In this document: positions 8,713 through 17,367 of the stretch, one piece after another
How the letters are laid out: the number at the start of each line of letters is the position of its first letter
Numbering within the stretch: the first letter of the stretch is position 1
Origin: Aquabacterium sp. A3
Lineage (GTDB): Bacteria > Pseudomonadota > Gammaproteobacteria > Burkholderiales > Burkholderiaceae_C
Assembly: GCF_038069945.1 (NCBI RefSeq)
Contig: NZ_JBBPEV010000001.1
Span: 868,001-932,000 of the forward strand
DNA: 64,000 bases
Reading direction: 5' to 3'
Translations under genes and position numbers: made by a program
The notes under the pieces: model-generated
Database searches by the model: none
Seen by the model: only the letters and a program-made list of their open reading frames with translations
What the model was told of the DNA's origin: nothing

Positions 8713-10245
8713 ATGAGCGAACCGATGCTGTCTGGTCTGGTGTGGTTTCGGCGTGATTTGCGTCACACCGACCACGCCGCCCTTTTCCACGCCTTGAAAG
8801 GCTGCCGCAAGGTGTGGTGTGCGTTCGTGTTCGACACCGAGATCCTGGACGCCCTGCCCCGCCAGGATCGGCGGGTGGCCTTCATCCGCGAATCGCTGGT
8901 GGAGCTGGACCAGGCGCTGCGCGAGCTGGCACTGGCAGCCGGCGTGCCTCACCCCGAGCAGGTGGGGCTGATCGTGCGCCATGGGGCCAGTCGGGTGGAG
9001 ATACCGAAGCTGGCCGCACAACTGGGCGTGCAAAACGTCTATGCCAACCACGACGACGAGCCTGACGCCCTGGCCCGGGATGCCGCCGTGCGGGGGCGCC
9101 TGAGTGACGACGGCATCATGCTTTACACCTTCAAAGACCACGTGATCTTTGAGCGCAGCGAGGTGATGACGGGCAACGACACGCCCTACAGCGTGTTTTC
9201 GCCCTACAAACGCGCCTGGCTGAAAAAGCTGGAGCCGTTTTACCTGAAAGCCTACCCGGTGGACCGCTACGCCCGGCACCTGGCGCCCACCCCGCCTGAC
9301 GTGCGGCCCGCCGGGGCCCTCGACGCGCCCGCCGTCCCCACCCTGCCCGACATGGACTTCGAACCCGTGACGGACCTGAAGGTGCCCCCGGGGATGTCTG
9401 GTGCCCAGGCCTTGCTGGACGACTTTTTGCCCCGGCTGGACCGCTACCGCGAGACGCGCGACTTTCCGGGCACCAAGGGACCGAGCTACCTGTCACCCCA
9501 CCTGCGGTTCGGTACGGTGTCGGTTCGGCACCTGGCGAGCCTGGCGTGGGCCCGCATGCAAGCCGGCTCCGAAGGCGCCGAGACCTGGCTGTCCGAGCTG
9601 ATCTGGCGCGACTTTTATCACCAGATCCTGCACCACCACCCCCATGTCGTGGGCCACGCGTTCAAGCGCGAATACGACCTCATCAAGTGGGCGCATGGCA
9701 CCCGGGCCAAGGCCTGGTTCCAGGCCTGGTGTGAGGGTCGTACCGGCTACCCGCTGGTGGACGCCGCCATGCGGCAGCTCAATCAGACCGGCTACATGCA
9801 CAACCGACTGCGCATGGTGACGGCCAGCTTCCTCACGAAGGACTTGGGCGTGGACTGGCGATGGGGGGAGGCCTACTTCGCCGAAAAGCTGCTGGACTTT
9901 GACCTCGCGGCCAACAACGGAGGCTGGCAATGGGCCGCCTCCACCGGGTGTGATGCACAGCCTTACTTCCGCATCTTCAACCCCATCAACCAAAGCGAGA
10001 AGTTCGACCCGCAGGGCAAGTTCATCCGCCGTTACGTGCCCGAACTGGCCAGCCTGCCCGACAAAGCCCTCCACGCCCCCTGGCTGGCGCGCCCGGCCGA
10101 CCTGGCCGCCAGCGACGATGTGGTGCTTGGCCGCGACTACCCGGCCCCCATCGTGCAGCACGACGAGGCCCGCGCAGAAACCCTGCAGCGCTTCTCGGTG
10201 GTCAAGGCCGCCAAGGGTGACAGCCAGCGCGACGCCAAAGGCTAA
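8713..10245 (+). CDS. phrB: deoxyribodipyrimidine photolyase
   Basis: Light-driven flavoenzyme that splits cyclobutane pyrimidine dimers; 510 residues from the ATG at 8713. Seen: N-terminal antenna domain start VWFRRDLRHTDHAAL, FAD-domain segments PSYLSPHLRFG, TGYPLVDAAMRQL and the strongly conserved NNGGWQWAASTGCDAQPYFR. These match class I bacterial photolyases. The frame is open back to 8641, but that would overlap the divergent yqgE start. No clear ribosome binding site precedes 8713, so ATG 8725 is possible. The 3' end overlaps the opposing diguanylate cyclase gene by four bases. Confidence 0.95.
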   Translation: MSEPMLSGLVWFRRDLRHTDHAALFHALKGCRKVWCAFVFDTEILDALPRQDRRVAFIRESLVELDQALRELALAAGVPHPEQVGLIVRHGASRVEIPKLAAQLGVQNVYANHDDEPDALARDAAVRGRLSDDGIMLYTFKDHVIFERSEVMTGNDTPYSVFSPYKRAWLKKLEPFYLKAYPVDRYARHLAPTPPDVRPAGALDAPAVPTLPDMDFEPVTDLKVPPGMSGAQALLDDFLPRLDRYRETRDFPGTKGPSYLSPHLRFGTVSVRHLASLAWARMQAGSEGAETWLSELIWRDFYHQILHHHPHVVGHAFKREYDLIKWAHGTRAKAWFQAWCEGRTGYPLVDAAMRQLNQTGYMHNRLRMVTASFLTKDLGVDWRWGEAYFAEKLLDFDLAANNGGWQWAASTGCDAQPYFRIFNPINQSEKFDPQGKFIRRYVPELASLPDKALHAPWLARPADLAASDDVVLGRDYPAPIVQHDEARAETLQRFSVVKAAKGDSQRDAKG

Positions 10246-11345
10246 AAAAGCTCGATGTCGCCGGCCACCGCGTCATCGGCCTGAAGGCGGCCCTGACGCA
10301 CCAAGGCCTCATGGCACTGCACCTGATCACGCCCGAGGTGCTTGGCGGTGTACACGCCCTCGTCGGCACGCTTGAAGGCCTCGTTGGGCGTGTCCTGAGG
10401 GCGCACGCCGGTGTAGCCCACACTGACCGTGATCTGCCCCACCCGCGGAAACGGGTAGCTGGCCACGTTGGCGCGGAATCGATCAAAGGCACGGCCAGCC
10501 TCCTCTTCGGTGCCGCCCCTCAAGAGCACCACGAACTCCTCGCCACCAAATCGGTACAGACGATCGTAATGCCGGAAAGACTGGCGCATGATTCGCGCCA
10601 CCAGCACCAGCACCTCGTCGCCGATCAGGTGCCCGAAGCGGTCATTGACCTGCTTGAAATGATCAATGTCGACCACACCCAGCCAGTGGGTGGTGGCCGC
10701 ACAGGTGCGTCGCTCGCCTTGCTGAACCACCGACGATGCAGCGGCCATCGGCATCGAGGTCTTGAGAAAGGTGGCGTCAAAGGTCTGCCTGTTGAGCAAG
10801 CCGGTCAGCGTGTCACGCTGGCTGGACTCCAGCAGATTCTGGAAATTACCGAACACCTTGAGCAAGGTCTGGATGGAGCGCAGCGCAGAGGGTGGCAATG
10901 GCTCGTCGGTGTGTACCTCCAGCACCCCGGGCATGCCGATTTCCACGTCCAGTGGCATGACCGTGACCCACTGCATTGCCCCTTCGGCACTCGGCAAAGC
11001 CTGATGCCCCCACGCACGCGAGCGCATGACCTGCACGCGCAAAGGGCAGGCTGACTCGGCCGGGAGCTGGTGCAGGTCCGCCCAGGGCGGGTCGCTCAAG
11101 GTGAGCTCTCCCCGGCGGGCCACCCCACAACGAAACCAGTGCCGGGGCTCATCCTCCCGGCCCACCAGCCGGTGCACGCCCGCACTGAGCGCGCCCAGCA
11201 AATCTTGAACGCCCTGCGCCAACGATACATCCAGCATCTCGCGATCACGCTGGGCCGTCAACGCGGCCAGATGAGACATGGCATCGCCCGCAGAGGCCTC
11301 ATCCCCCGGGAGCGGCGAGTGGGCGCGGGACTGCTGCTGGGCCAT
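10242..11345 (-). CDS. diguanylate cyclase (GGDEF domain) at the end of the pil-chp operon
   Basis: Cytosolic protein of 367 residues that should make cyclic-di-GMP from two GTP. The C-terminal GGDEF domain (about 190-360) has an intact catalytic GGEEF loop (near residue 265) and an RHYD inhibitory site five residues before it, so activity with product inhibition is expected. The N-terminal ~180 residues form a soluble GAF-like region with no transmembrane segment. It starts four bases after the chpA stop, so it is very likely co-transcribed with the twitching chemosensory genes. The domain call is firm; the GAF assignment is inference. Confidence 0.9.
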   Translation of the reverse strand: MAQQQSRAHSPLPGDEASAGDAMSHLAALTAQRDREMLDVSLAQGVQDLLGALSAGVHRLVGREDEPRHWFRCGVARRGELTLSDPPWADLHQLPAESACPLRVQVMRSRAWGHQALPSAEGAMQWVTVMPLDVEIGMPGVLEVHTDEPLPPSALRSIQTLLKVFGNFQNLLESSQRDTLTGLLNRQTFDATFLKTSMPMAAASSVVQQGERRTCAATTHWLGVVDIDHFKQVNDRFGHLIGDEVLVLVARIMRQSFRHYDRLYRFGGEEFVVLLRGGTEEEAGRAFDRFRANVASYPFPRVGQITVSVGYTGVRPQDTPNEAFKRADEGVYTAKHLGRDQVQCHEALVRQGRLQADDAVAGDIELF

Positions 11346-11349
11346 GGAA

Positions 11350-14300
11350 TCAGGTCGTGGACGCGTTCACCGCCGCGTAGCGCGCCACCAGGGCCAGCAG
11401 CTCTTCTTCGCTGTAGGGCTTGCCCAGGTAGTGGTTCACGCCCAGTTGCTGCGCGTAGTCTCGGTGCTTCTGGGCAATGCGTGAGGTGATCATGATCACC
11501 GGCAGGCCGGCCAATCGCGCATCGGCACGCACATTGCGGACCAGATCGAAGCCATCCATGCGGGGCATTTCGATGTCGGACAGCACCAGTGCCGGCACCT
11601 CTTTGGCCAGCCACTCCAGGGCTTCCAGGCCATCCTTGGCGAGCACCACGCGATAGCCCTCACGCACCAGCAAGCGCTGAGTGACCTTGCGCACTGTCAG
11701 CGAATCATCCACCACCAGCACCGCAGGCACCTTGGATGCCGCGGCTTCATGGGGGTCGGCCACCACCGCTGAAGCCATGCCGGGCGACAGCCACGATGCA
11801 TCCCCTTGGGCCTGCAAGGCCAGCGAGGTGGCCGCGCGCGAGGCCTCGCCATACACCGTGGCCAGGGCCACCGGGTTGTAGATGAGCGCCACCGCCCCGG
11901 ACGCCAGCAAGGTCATGCCGGCCAGGCCTGGCATGCGCGACAACTGCGGCCCCAGGTTCTTGACCACGACTTCCTGGTTGCCCAGGACTTCGTCGACGTG
12001 CATGGCGATGCGTTGCTGCGCCGAGCGCACGATGACCACGGGCAAGCTGCGCCCCGACTCCAGGCCCAAGGGGCTGTGGTCCAGCAAGGCCCCCACCCAA
12101 TGGAACGGCAACTGCTGATCACCGAATGGCATCCAGCCCTGACGATAGGCCTGCTCGACCTCGGCCGGTCTGGCCCGTCGCACGATCTCGATGAGATGGG
12201 TGGGCACGGCCAGGTTGACGCCACCACATCGCAGCATCACGACCTTGGTGACCGCCGTGGTCAGCGGCAGGATCAGGGTGAAACAGGTGCCTTCGCCGAT
12301 CGACGTCTGGGTCTCGATGCGTCCACCCATGGCATTGACCTCTGAGCGCACCACGTCCATGCCAATGCCCCGACCGGCCAGCTCCGTGACCTGCTCGGCC
12401 GTCGAAAACCCGGGCGTGAAGATGAACTGCATCAACTCGCGGTCTGAGGGCACGCTGCCCGGGGCCAGCAGGCCCAATCGTTGTGCGCGCTCACGGATGC
12501 GCAGCAAATCAAGCCCCGCGCCATCGTCGCGCACTTCGATGCCGACCTCGTTGCCCTCCTGGCGCAAGGTGACCGTGATCTGGCCGCTGGCGTCCTTGCC
12601 CGCGGCCTGACGAGCGTCTGGCAGCTCGATGCCGTGCGTGACGCAGTTGCGCAGCAGGTGCTCGAAGGCCCCGACCATGCGCTCCAGCACGCCGCGGTCG
12701 ATCTCGGTGTTGCCGCCCACGATGTCCAGCCGAACCTGCTTGCCGGTTTCCTTGCCCGCCAGGCGCACCACACGGTACAGGCGATCCGACAGGCTCTCGA
12801 ACTCGACCATGCGGGTGCGCAACAGATCGTCTTGCAGGTCACGCGTGAGCCGCGCTTGCGCCGCGAGTTGGTCTTCGGCCGTTTCCAGGTTGCGCTGCAG
12901 CGTTCGCTGCACGGTGGCCACGTCGTTGACCGACTCGGCCATCATGCGGGTGAGCTCCTGGAACCGGGTATAGCGGTCGAACTCCAGTGGGTCAAAATCC
13001 TGGCGCGCAGCACGAGCGGCTTCCATCTTCGTGCTCATTTCGGTTTCTGCCTGCAACTCGATGTCGCGCAGGTGGTGCCGCAGACGATCCAGGTTATCGG
13101 TCAGGTCCGTGAGCGAACCACGGATGTGCTCGACCTGGGACTGCAGTCGTGTGCGCGTGATCGCCACCTCACCGGCGTGGTTCACGAGGCGGTCCAGCAG
13201 CTGGGGGCGCACCCGCACGGCAGCCTGCGCCACCGCGGGCTCTTTATGGGCAGACGACAAGGCCACGGCCCCATCGGTCACCGGGGCTTCATACCGAGCC
13301 CACGGCACGGTGTGACCGGCATCAGCGCCTGACTCGGGGCCGGACTCGGGGCCTGTCGGCACCGTGCCATCGATGACCTCGACCGCCGAGAATCCATCAA
13401 CAGGGTGCTGCTGCACGTCAGGCAACGATGCCGACATCTCCTCAGGCGACAGCTCGGGCGCTGCCGGCGTGGCCACAGGCGCGCTGGCCAACTCCGCCTG
13501 TTGACGGCGCAAGGCCTCGAACACCTCGATCAGTTGATCCACACGGGTCTCGAGGGGCGCCAGGTCATCGGCCAGAACTTCGGGCTGCGCCAGCAAGCGC
13601 TCGATGGCAGACTCCATGCGGTGGGCCATCTCACCCAGGCGCATGGCGCCGGCCAGGCGCGCGCCACCCTTGAAGGTGTGCAACGTGCGCATGCACGCCG
13701 TGGCGGCCGCAGGATGGTCGGGCATGTCCAGCCACTGCCGCGCCTGCACGGCCAGTTGAGGCAAAAGCTCCTGAGCCTCTTCCTCGAAAATGGGGAAGAG
13801 GTCCTGGTCAACCGCATCCTGGGCATCGATGTCACTGTCATCGTCCCACTGCGCCGAAGGCAACAGGGCCGACAAGGGCCGGGGAGGCTCGACCGGCGCC
13901 ATGGCCTGATCAAGGTCGTCGGCCGGCAGGGCCTGGGCGTCATGCACCAGCGACAGGTGCCCGCGCTGAACCGAAGGCGGCTCGACATCGTCGGTGGGCT
14001 GGGCCGCCAGGCTTTGGGCCTCGATCCGGCGCGCGGCGGCCTGATTGGCCTCGCTCAGGCGGGTCAGCAGGTCTTCGGGGGCCGATTTGAGGAAACCGGC
14101 TGCAAACTGGTGCAGCAAGCGGCGCACCTCTTCAGCAGCCTCATTGAACAGCGCCAACTCGTCAGGCAGCACCTGCCCCAGGGGCTGGCAATGCGACAAG
14201 GTGTGCTCCAGCAGGCGCGCCAGTTGCGACAGGTCGGTGTAGCCGACCGTGGCAGAGTTGCCCGCCAAGGAGTGGGCCAGGGCCACCATCTCGTCAGACA

Positions 14301-17300
14301 CGGGCTGGTGAGGCTCCACAGACCACTCGCTCAGGGCGGTGCACAGGCGACGCGATTGTTCATCTGCCTCGTTGAGGTAGATGTTGAACAAAGGAATGCT
14401 GATGCGCAGATCGCCGATCACCTTCACCTGCTCATCCAGCGGTTCGGGTTCGGTTTCGGGCTCTGGTACGGTTTCGGGCTCGTCTTGAGGCTCGGGCTCA
14501 GGTTCAGGCTCAAGTGCCAGCACGATGCGCTCATGCTCGGGCAAAACCTCCAGCAGCTCGGCGGCCTCTGTTTGAGGGCCATCCTCGTCGGGCGCCGGTT
14601 CAGGCTCACCGCCCAGCTCCTTGAGGTCCAACACCAGGTCCACGGGCTGGTCCTCAGGCTGGTCCACGGGCTGGTCCTCAGGCTCAACTGGGGCCACTGG
14701 GGCCACTTCAATCGCGGTCGGCAAGGCGTCAACCGGTGCCTCTGTCGTCGGAGCTTCAGCCTCCGCCGACGGAGTCACCGGCCAGGACTCCCCCAAGGGC
14801 AGCCGCTCCCCTCGTTCTCGCAAGGCGTTGGCGGCCTCCGTGACGGGCACTGAACGCCAGTCACCTGGCTGGCCGGCTGCGATGTCGGCCGTCCACGCCG
14901 AGAAGGCGCCCAAGAGGTCGACCGTCAGGGCCAGCAAATCAGGCGATGCAGGGTCTTGCGCCGCCAACGTGGCGTTGTAGAGCTGCTCACACGCCCAGGC
15001 GGCTTCGCCATAAGCGCTCAGGCCCACCATGCGGGAACTGCCTTTGAGGGTGTGGAACGCTCGTCGGATGGCCGTCATGGCGGCCAGGTCATCGGGCGCG
15101 GCCTGCAGCTGTGACAGCACCCCATGCGCATCGTGCAGCACCTCGTGCGCCTCCTCCAGGAAGATGGACCGCATCTCATGGTCGTCTTCCAGGCCGGTGG
15201 GCTGCGCCGGTTCAGGCGCCTCGGGCACCAAGGGGGCCAATACCGGCGCCTCAGGCTCGGGCTCGGCTTCGGGCTCTGCCGTGATGCCGGCGATCACCTG
15301 TTCAATCTGCTCGCGGGCCTGCGCCATGGCCTCGGGGTCGTCTCCCGCCGTCAAGGTCTCCTGCGCCTGGGTCAGGACCCCGGCCAACTCGGGCTGATCC
15401 TGCACCAGCTCGGTGTCGGCCAGTCGCTGCAGTTCTTGCCCCAGCAGTTCGGCCGGCGCATCTTGCTGCAGTGCCTGAGAGAGGTCTTCGGCCACGGCCT
15501 GTGCCTCGTTGAGGTTGACCGCGTGCACATGCTGAACCGCCGCCTCGACAGGGTCGTCAAGGCTGACTGGGCGGCCTTTTTTTTCGCGCCCCATCAATGG
15601 CGACAACAGGCCCGAGGCGCTGTCAAACGTGAAGAGGTGTCGGGTCAATGCGGGCTGCACGCCCATCATGTCCACCAGGAACCCCAAGGCGCCCAGGTTG
15701 TTGGCCAGTCGGTCGAACACGCCTGCCTGCCCGGCGGCGTCCACGTCAAGGTCGTCCCGCAGCAGATGGTCCACATCTTCACGCATGCGCACGGCCGCAT
15801 GCTCGGCCATGTCCAGGCCCAACACCGCCAGCACGCCACGCATGCTTTGCAGTTGCGCCGGCACCGGCACCAGGGGTGAGCGGTCGCCGGGGTCACGGAA
15901 GAACTGGTCGATCTGTTTTTCGCAGTCGGACAGGCTGCTGCGCAACTCCTGCACCACACTGCCGATGGTCTGGCGATCAGACACCCGGCGGTAGAGGTCT
16001 TCCATCCAGCCTTCCAGGGGCGCTGCATCGGCGCCCGATCGGGCCTGGGTGATGCGCTCGGCCAGGCGCCGAACACGTGCCTGCTGTTCAGGGTGGTCGA
16101 ACTCGCCGTCTTCGAGGCTGGCCTCCAGGTACAAGATGGCGGTGGCCACCTCCATGGCCAGGGTGGTGTCTGGCGCTTTGGCAGACGCCACCGTCTGTGT
16201 GACCGCCCCCGCCAGACTGTCTGCCAGCACCACGCCATCAGGGTAGAGACGCTGCAGCGAGTCACCCACGAGACTGAACTGTTCGTTCAAGCCACCGATG
16301 CGCAGCAGTTCGCCAGCGCACACAGCGGACCACCCCTCCTTGGCACCCGCGACGCGCTTGATGGCTTGCTGGATGACGCCGGGATCGTGTCGGCCCAGCG
16401 CAGATTGGGACAGATCGACGGGACGGTGGCGCGCGAGCCCGAAGGTCTGACGCACCTTGGCCAGGATGGAGTCCGGGGCCTCGTCCGGCGAGCTGGCCGC
16501 CTGCGCGCAAAAGAACAGCAACTCGTTGGCCAAACGGTCAGATGGGCCGCCCTGCCCCCGCGCCAATTGCCGCAACTGACTCAGCAAGGACGACAACACC
16601 CGCTTGGCGTGCACGCCCAGGGGCACCTGACGTTGAGCCAACCCCTCCAGGAACCCGGCCGCGAGCATCCAGGTGGCGCACTCACGGTGTGCGCGGCGCC
16701 CATCGGCGTCTTTGGCCAGCGCACCGCACAGGGCAGCCAGATTGTCTGCATCCTGAGGCTGATTGCGTTTGAGCAGGCTCAGCAGATCGCGCTCAAAGTC
16801 GTCGATCGTGATGGCATCGGGCGCCCTGGCGGCCACCGTATCGGGTGGCGCCAGCACGGACTCCAGGGACAGCGTGGGCCAGTCCTGGCTCCAAAGGTCG
16901 GACGGACGGGGCAGCCCCTGCCCCAGGCGATTCATCAACGCCTCGTACTGGGGGAACAAGGCCACGGCCGTGACGGCCTTGCCCGCCAGCTTGCGGCCGA
17001 TGTAGTCCATCAGGGCGAAAGACGCCCGCTCGATGTCGTGCACGGCCGCAGCATCCATGGACTGCGGGCGAGACACCCACTTCTGCACCAGGCTTTCGCT
17101 GGCGCGCAACAAGGTGGCGCCCGCCGTCAGCCCGGCCAACTCCAGCGCACCGGCACTTTGATGCAGTTGCTGGCGGGCCGTGCGCAGCACGGACGGATCG
17201 AGGGCATCCAGATCGGACACCTGGGTGGCCGTCAAATCCTTCAGACAGCGCTGAAGGGCCTTGTGGGTGGCGTCCAGCGAGCGGCGCAGTTCCTCTTGCA

Positions 17301-17364
17301 CCCAGGCCAGGGCGCTGAGGTCGTCGGCCGACGGGGCTGCGGGGTCTTGGTGCAGGCTGTCCAT
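11350..17364 (-). CDS. chpA: ChpA-type hybrid chemotaxis histidine kinase of the type IV pilus Pil-Chp system
   Basis: Very large CheA-like kinase, 2004 residues. Order seen: an N-terminal FimL-like region (1-600) with degenerate phosphotransfer motifs (LHQSAGALELAGL); three Hpt domains with phospho-acceptor histidines at H771 (FHTLKGSSRM), H1031 (AHSLAGNSATVG, lysine missing) and H1229 (LHTFKGGARL); acidic Glu-Pro linkers around 695 and 950-985; dimerisation and HATPase domains (N-box HLLRNCVTHGIE near 1570, DDGAGL); a CheW-like domain; and a C-terminal receiver with Asp1930 (LSDIEMPRMDG). It should receive signals from PilJ through PilI and phosphorylate PilG and PilH. ATG is three bases after the pilJ stop. 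Confidence 0.95.
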   Translation of the reverse strand: MDSLHQDPAAPSADDLSALAWVQEELRRSLDATHKALQRCLKDLTATQVSDLDALDPSVLRTARQQLHQSAGALELAGLTAGATLLRASESLVQKWVSRPQSMDAAAVHDIERASFALMDYIGRKLAGKAVTAVALFPQYEALMNRLGQGLPRPSDLWSQDWPTLSLESVLAPPDTVAARAPDAITIDDFERDLLSLLKRNQPQDADNLAALCGALAKDADGRRAHRECATWMLAAGFLEGLAQRQVPLGVHAKRVLSSLLSQLRQLARGQGGPSDRLANELLFFCAQAASSPDEAPDSILAKVRQTFGLARHRPVDLSQSALGRHDPGVIQQAIKRVAGAKEGWSAVCAGELLRIGGLNEQFSLVGDSLQRLYPDGVVLADSLAGAVTQTVASAKAPDTTLAMEVATAILYLEASLEDGEFDHPEQQARVRRLAERITQARSGADAAPLEGWMEDLYRRVSDRQTIGSVVQELRSSLSDCEKQIDQFFRDPGDRSPLVPVPAQLQSMRGVLAVLGLDMAEHAAVRMREDVDHLLRDDLDVDAAGQAGVFDRLANNLGALGFLVDMMGVQPALTRHLFTFDSASGLLSPLMGREKKGRPVSLDDPVEAAVQHVHAVNLNEAQAVAEDLSQALQQDAPAELLGQELQRLADTELVQDQPELAGVLTQAQETLTAGDDPEAMAQAREQIEQVIAGITAEPEAEPEPEAPVLAPLVPEAPEPAQPTGLEDDHEMRSIFLEEAHEVLHDAHGVLSQLQAAPDDLAAMTAIRRAFHTLKGSSRMVGLSAYGEAAWACEQLYNATLAAQDPASPDLLALTVDLLGAFSAWTADIAAGQPGDWRSVPVTEAANALRERGERLPLGESWPVTPSAEAEAPTTEAPVDALPTAIEVAPVAPVEPEDQPVDQPEDQPVDLVLDLKELGGEPEPAPDEDGPQTEAAELLEVLPEHERIVLALEPEPEPEPQDEPETVPEPETEPEPLDEQVKVIGDLRISIPLFNIYLNEADEQSRRLCTALSEWSVEPHQPVSDEMVALAHSLAGNSATVGYTDLSQLARLLEHTLSHCQPLGQVLPDELALFNEAAEEVRRLLHQFAAGFLKSAPEDLLTRLSEANQAAARRIEAQSLAAQPTDDVEPPSVQRGHLSLVHDAQALPADDLDQAMAPVEPPRPLSALLPSAQWDDDSDIDAQDAVDQDLFPIFEEEAQELLPQLAVQARQWLDMPDHPAAATACMRTLHTFKGGARLAGAMRLGEMAHRMESAIERLLAQPEVLADDLAPLETRVDQLIEVFEALRRQQAELASAPVATPAAPELSPEEMSASLPDVQQHPVDGFSAVEVIDGTVPTGPESGPESGADAGHTVPWARYEAPVTDGAVALSSAHKEPAVAQAAVRVRPQLLDRLVNHAGEVAITRTRLQSQVEHIRGSLTDLTDNLDRLRHHLRDIELQAETEMSTKMEAARAARQDFDPLEFDRYTRFQELTRMMAESVNDVATVQRTLQRNLETAEDQLAAQARLTRDLQDDLLRTRMVEFESLSDRLYRVVRLAGKETGKQVRLDIVGGNTEIDRGVLERMVGAFEHLLRNCVTHGIELPDARQAAGKDASGQITVTLRQEGNEVGIEVRDDGAGLDLLRIRERAQRLGLLAPGSVPSDRELMQFIFTPGFSTAEQVTELAGRGIGMDVVRSEVNAMGGRIETQTSIGEGTCFTLILPLTTAVTKVVMLRCGGVNLAVPTHLIEIVRRARPAEVEQAYRQGWMPFGDQQLPFHWVGALLDHSPLGLESGRSLPVVIVRSAQQRIAMHVDEVLGNQEVVVKNLGPQLSRMPGLAGMTLLASGAVALIYNPVALATVYGEASRAATSLALQAQGDASWLSPGMASAVVADPHEAAASKVPAVLVVDDSLTVRKVTQRLLVREGYRVVLAKDGLEALEWLAKEVPALVLSDIEMPRMDGFDLVRNVRADARLAGLPVIMITSRIAQKHRDYAQQLGVNHYLGKPYSEEELLALVARYAAVNASTT
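14645..14680. repeat. three 12-base tandem repeats inside chpA
   Basis: Three direct copies of GGCTGGTCCWCR (GGCTGGTCCTCA, GGCTGGTCCACG, GGCTGGTCCTCA) encode a (V/E)DQP tetrapeptide repeat in a disordered linker between the first and second Hpt domains. Unit length is a multiple of three, so copy-number change would keep the frame. Confidence 0.85.
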
Positions 17365-17367
17365 GGA

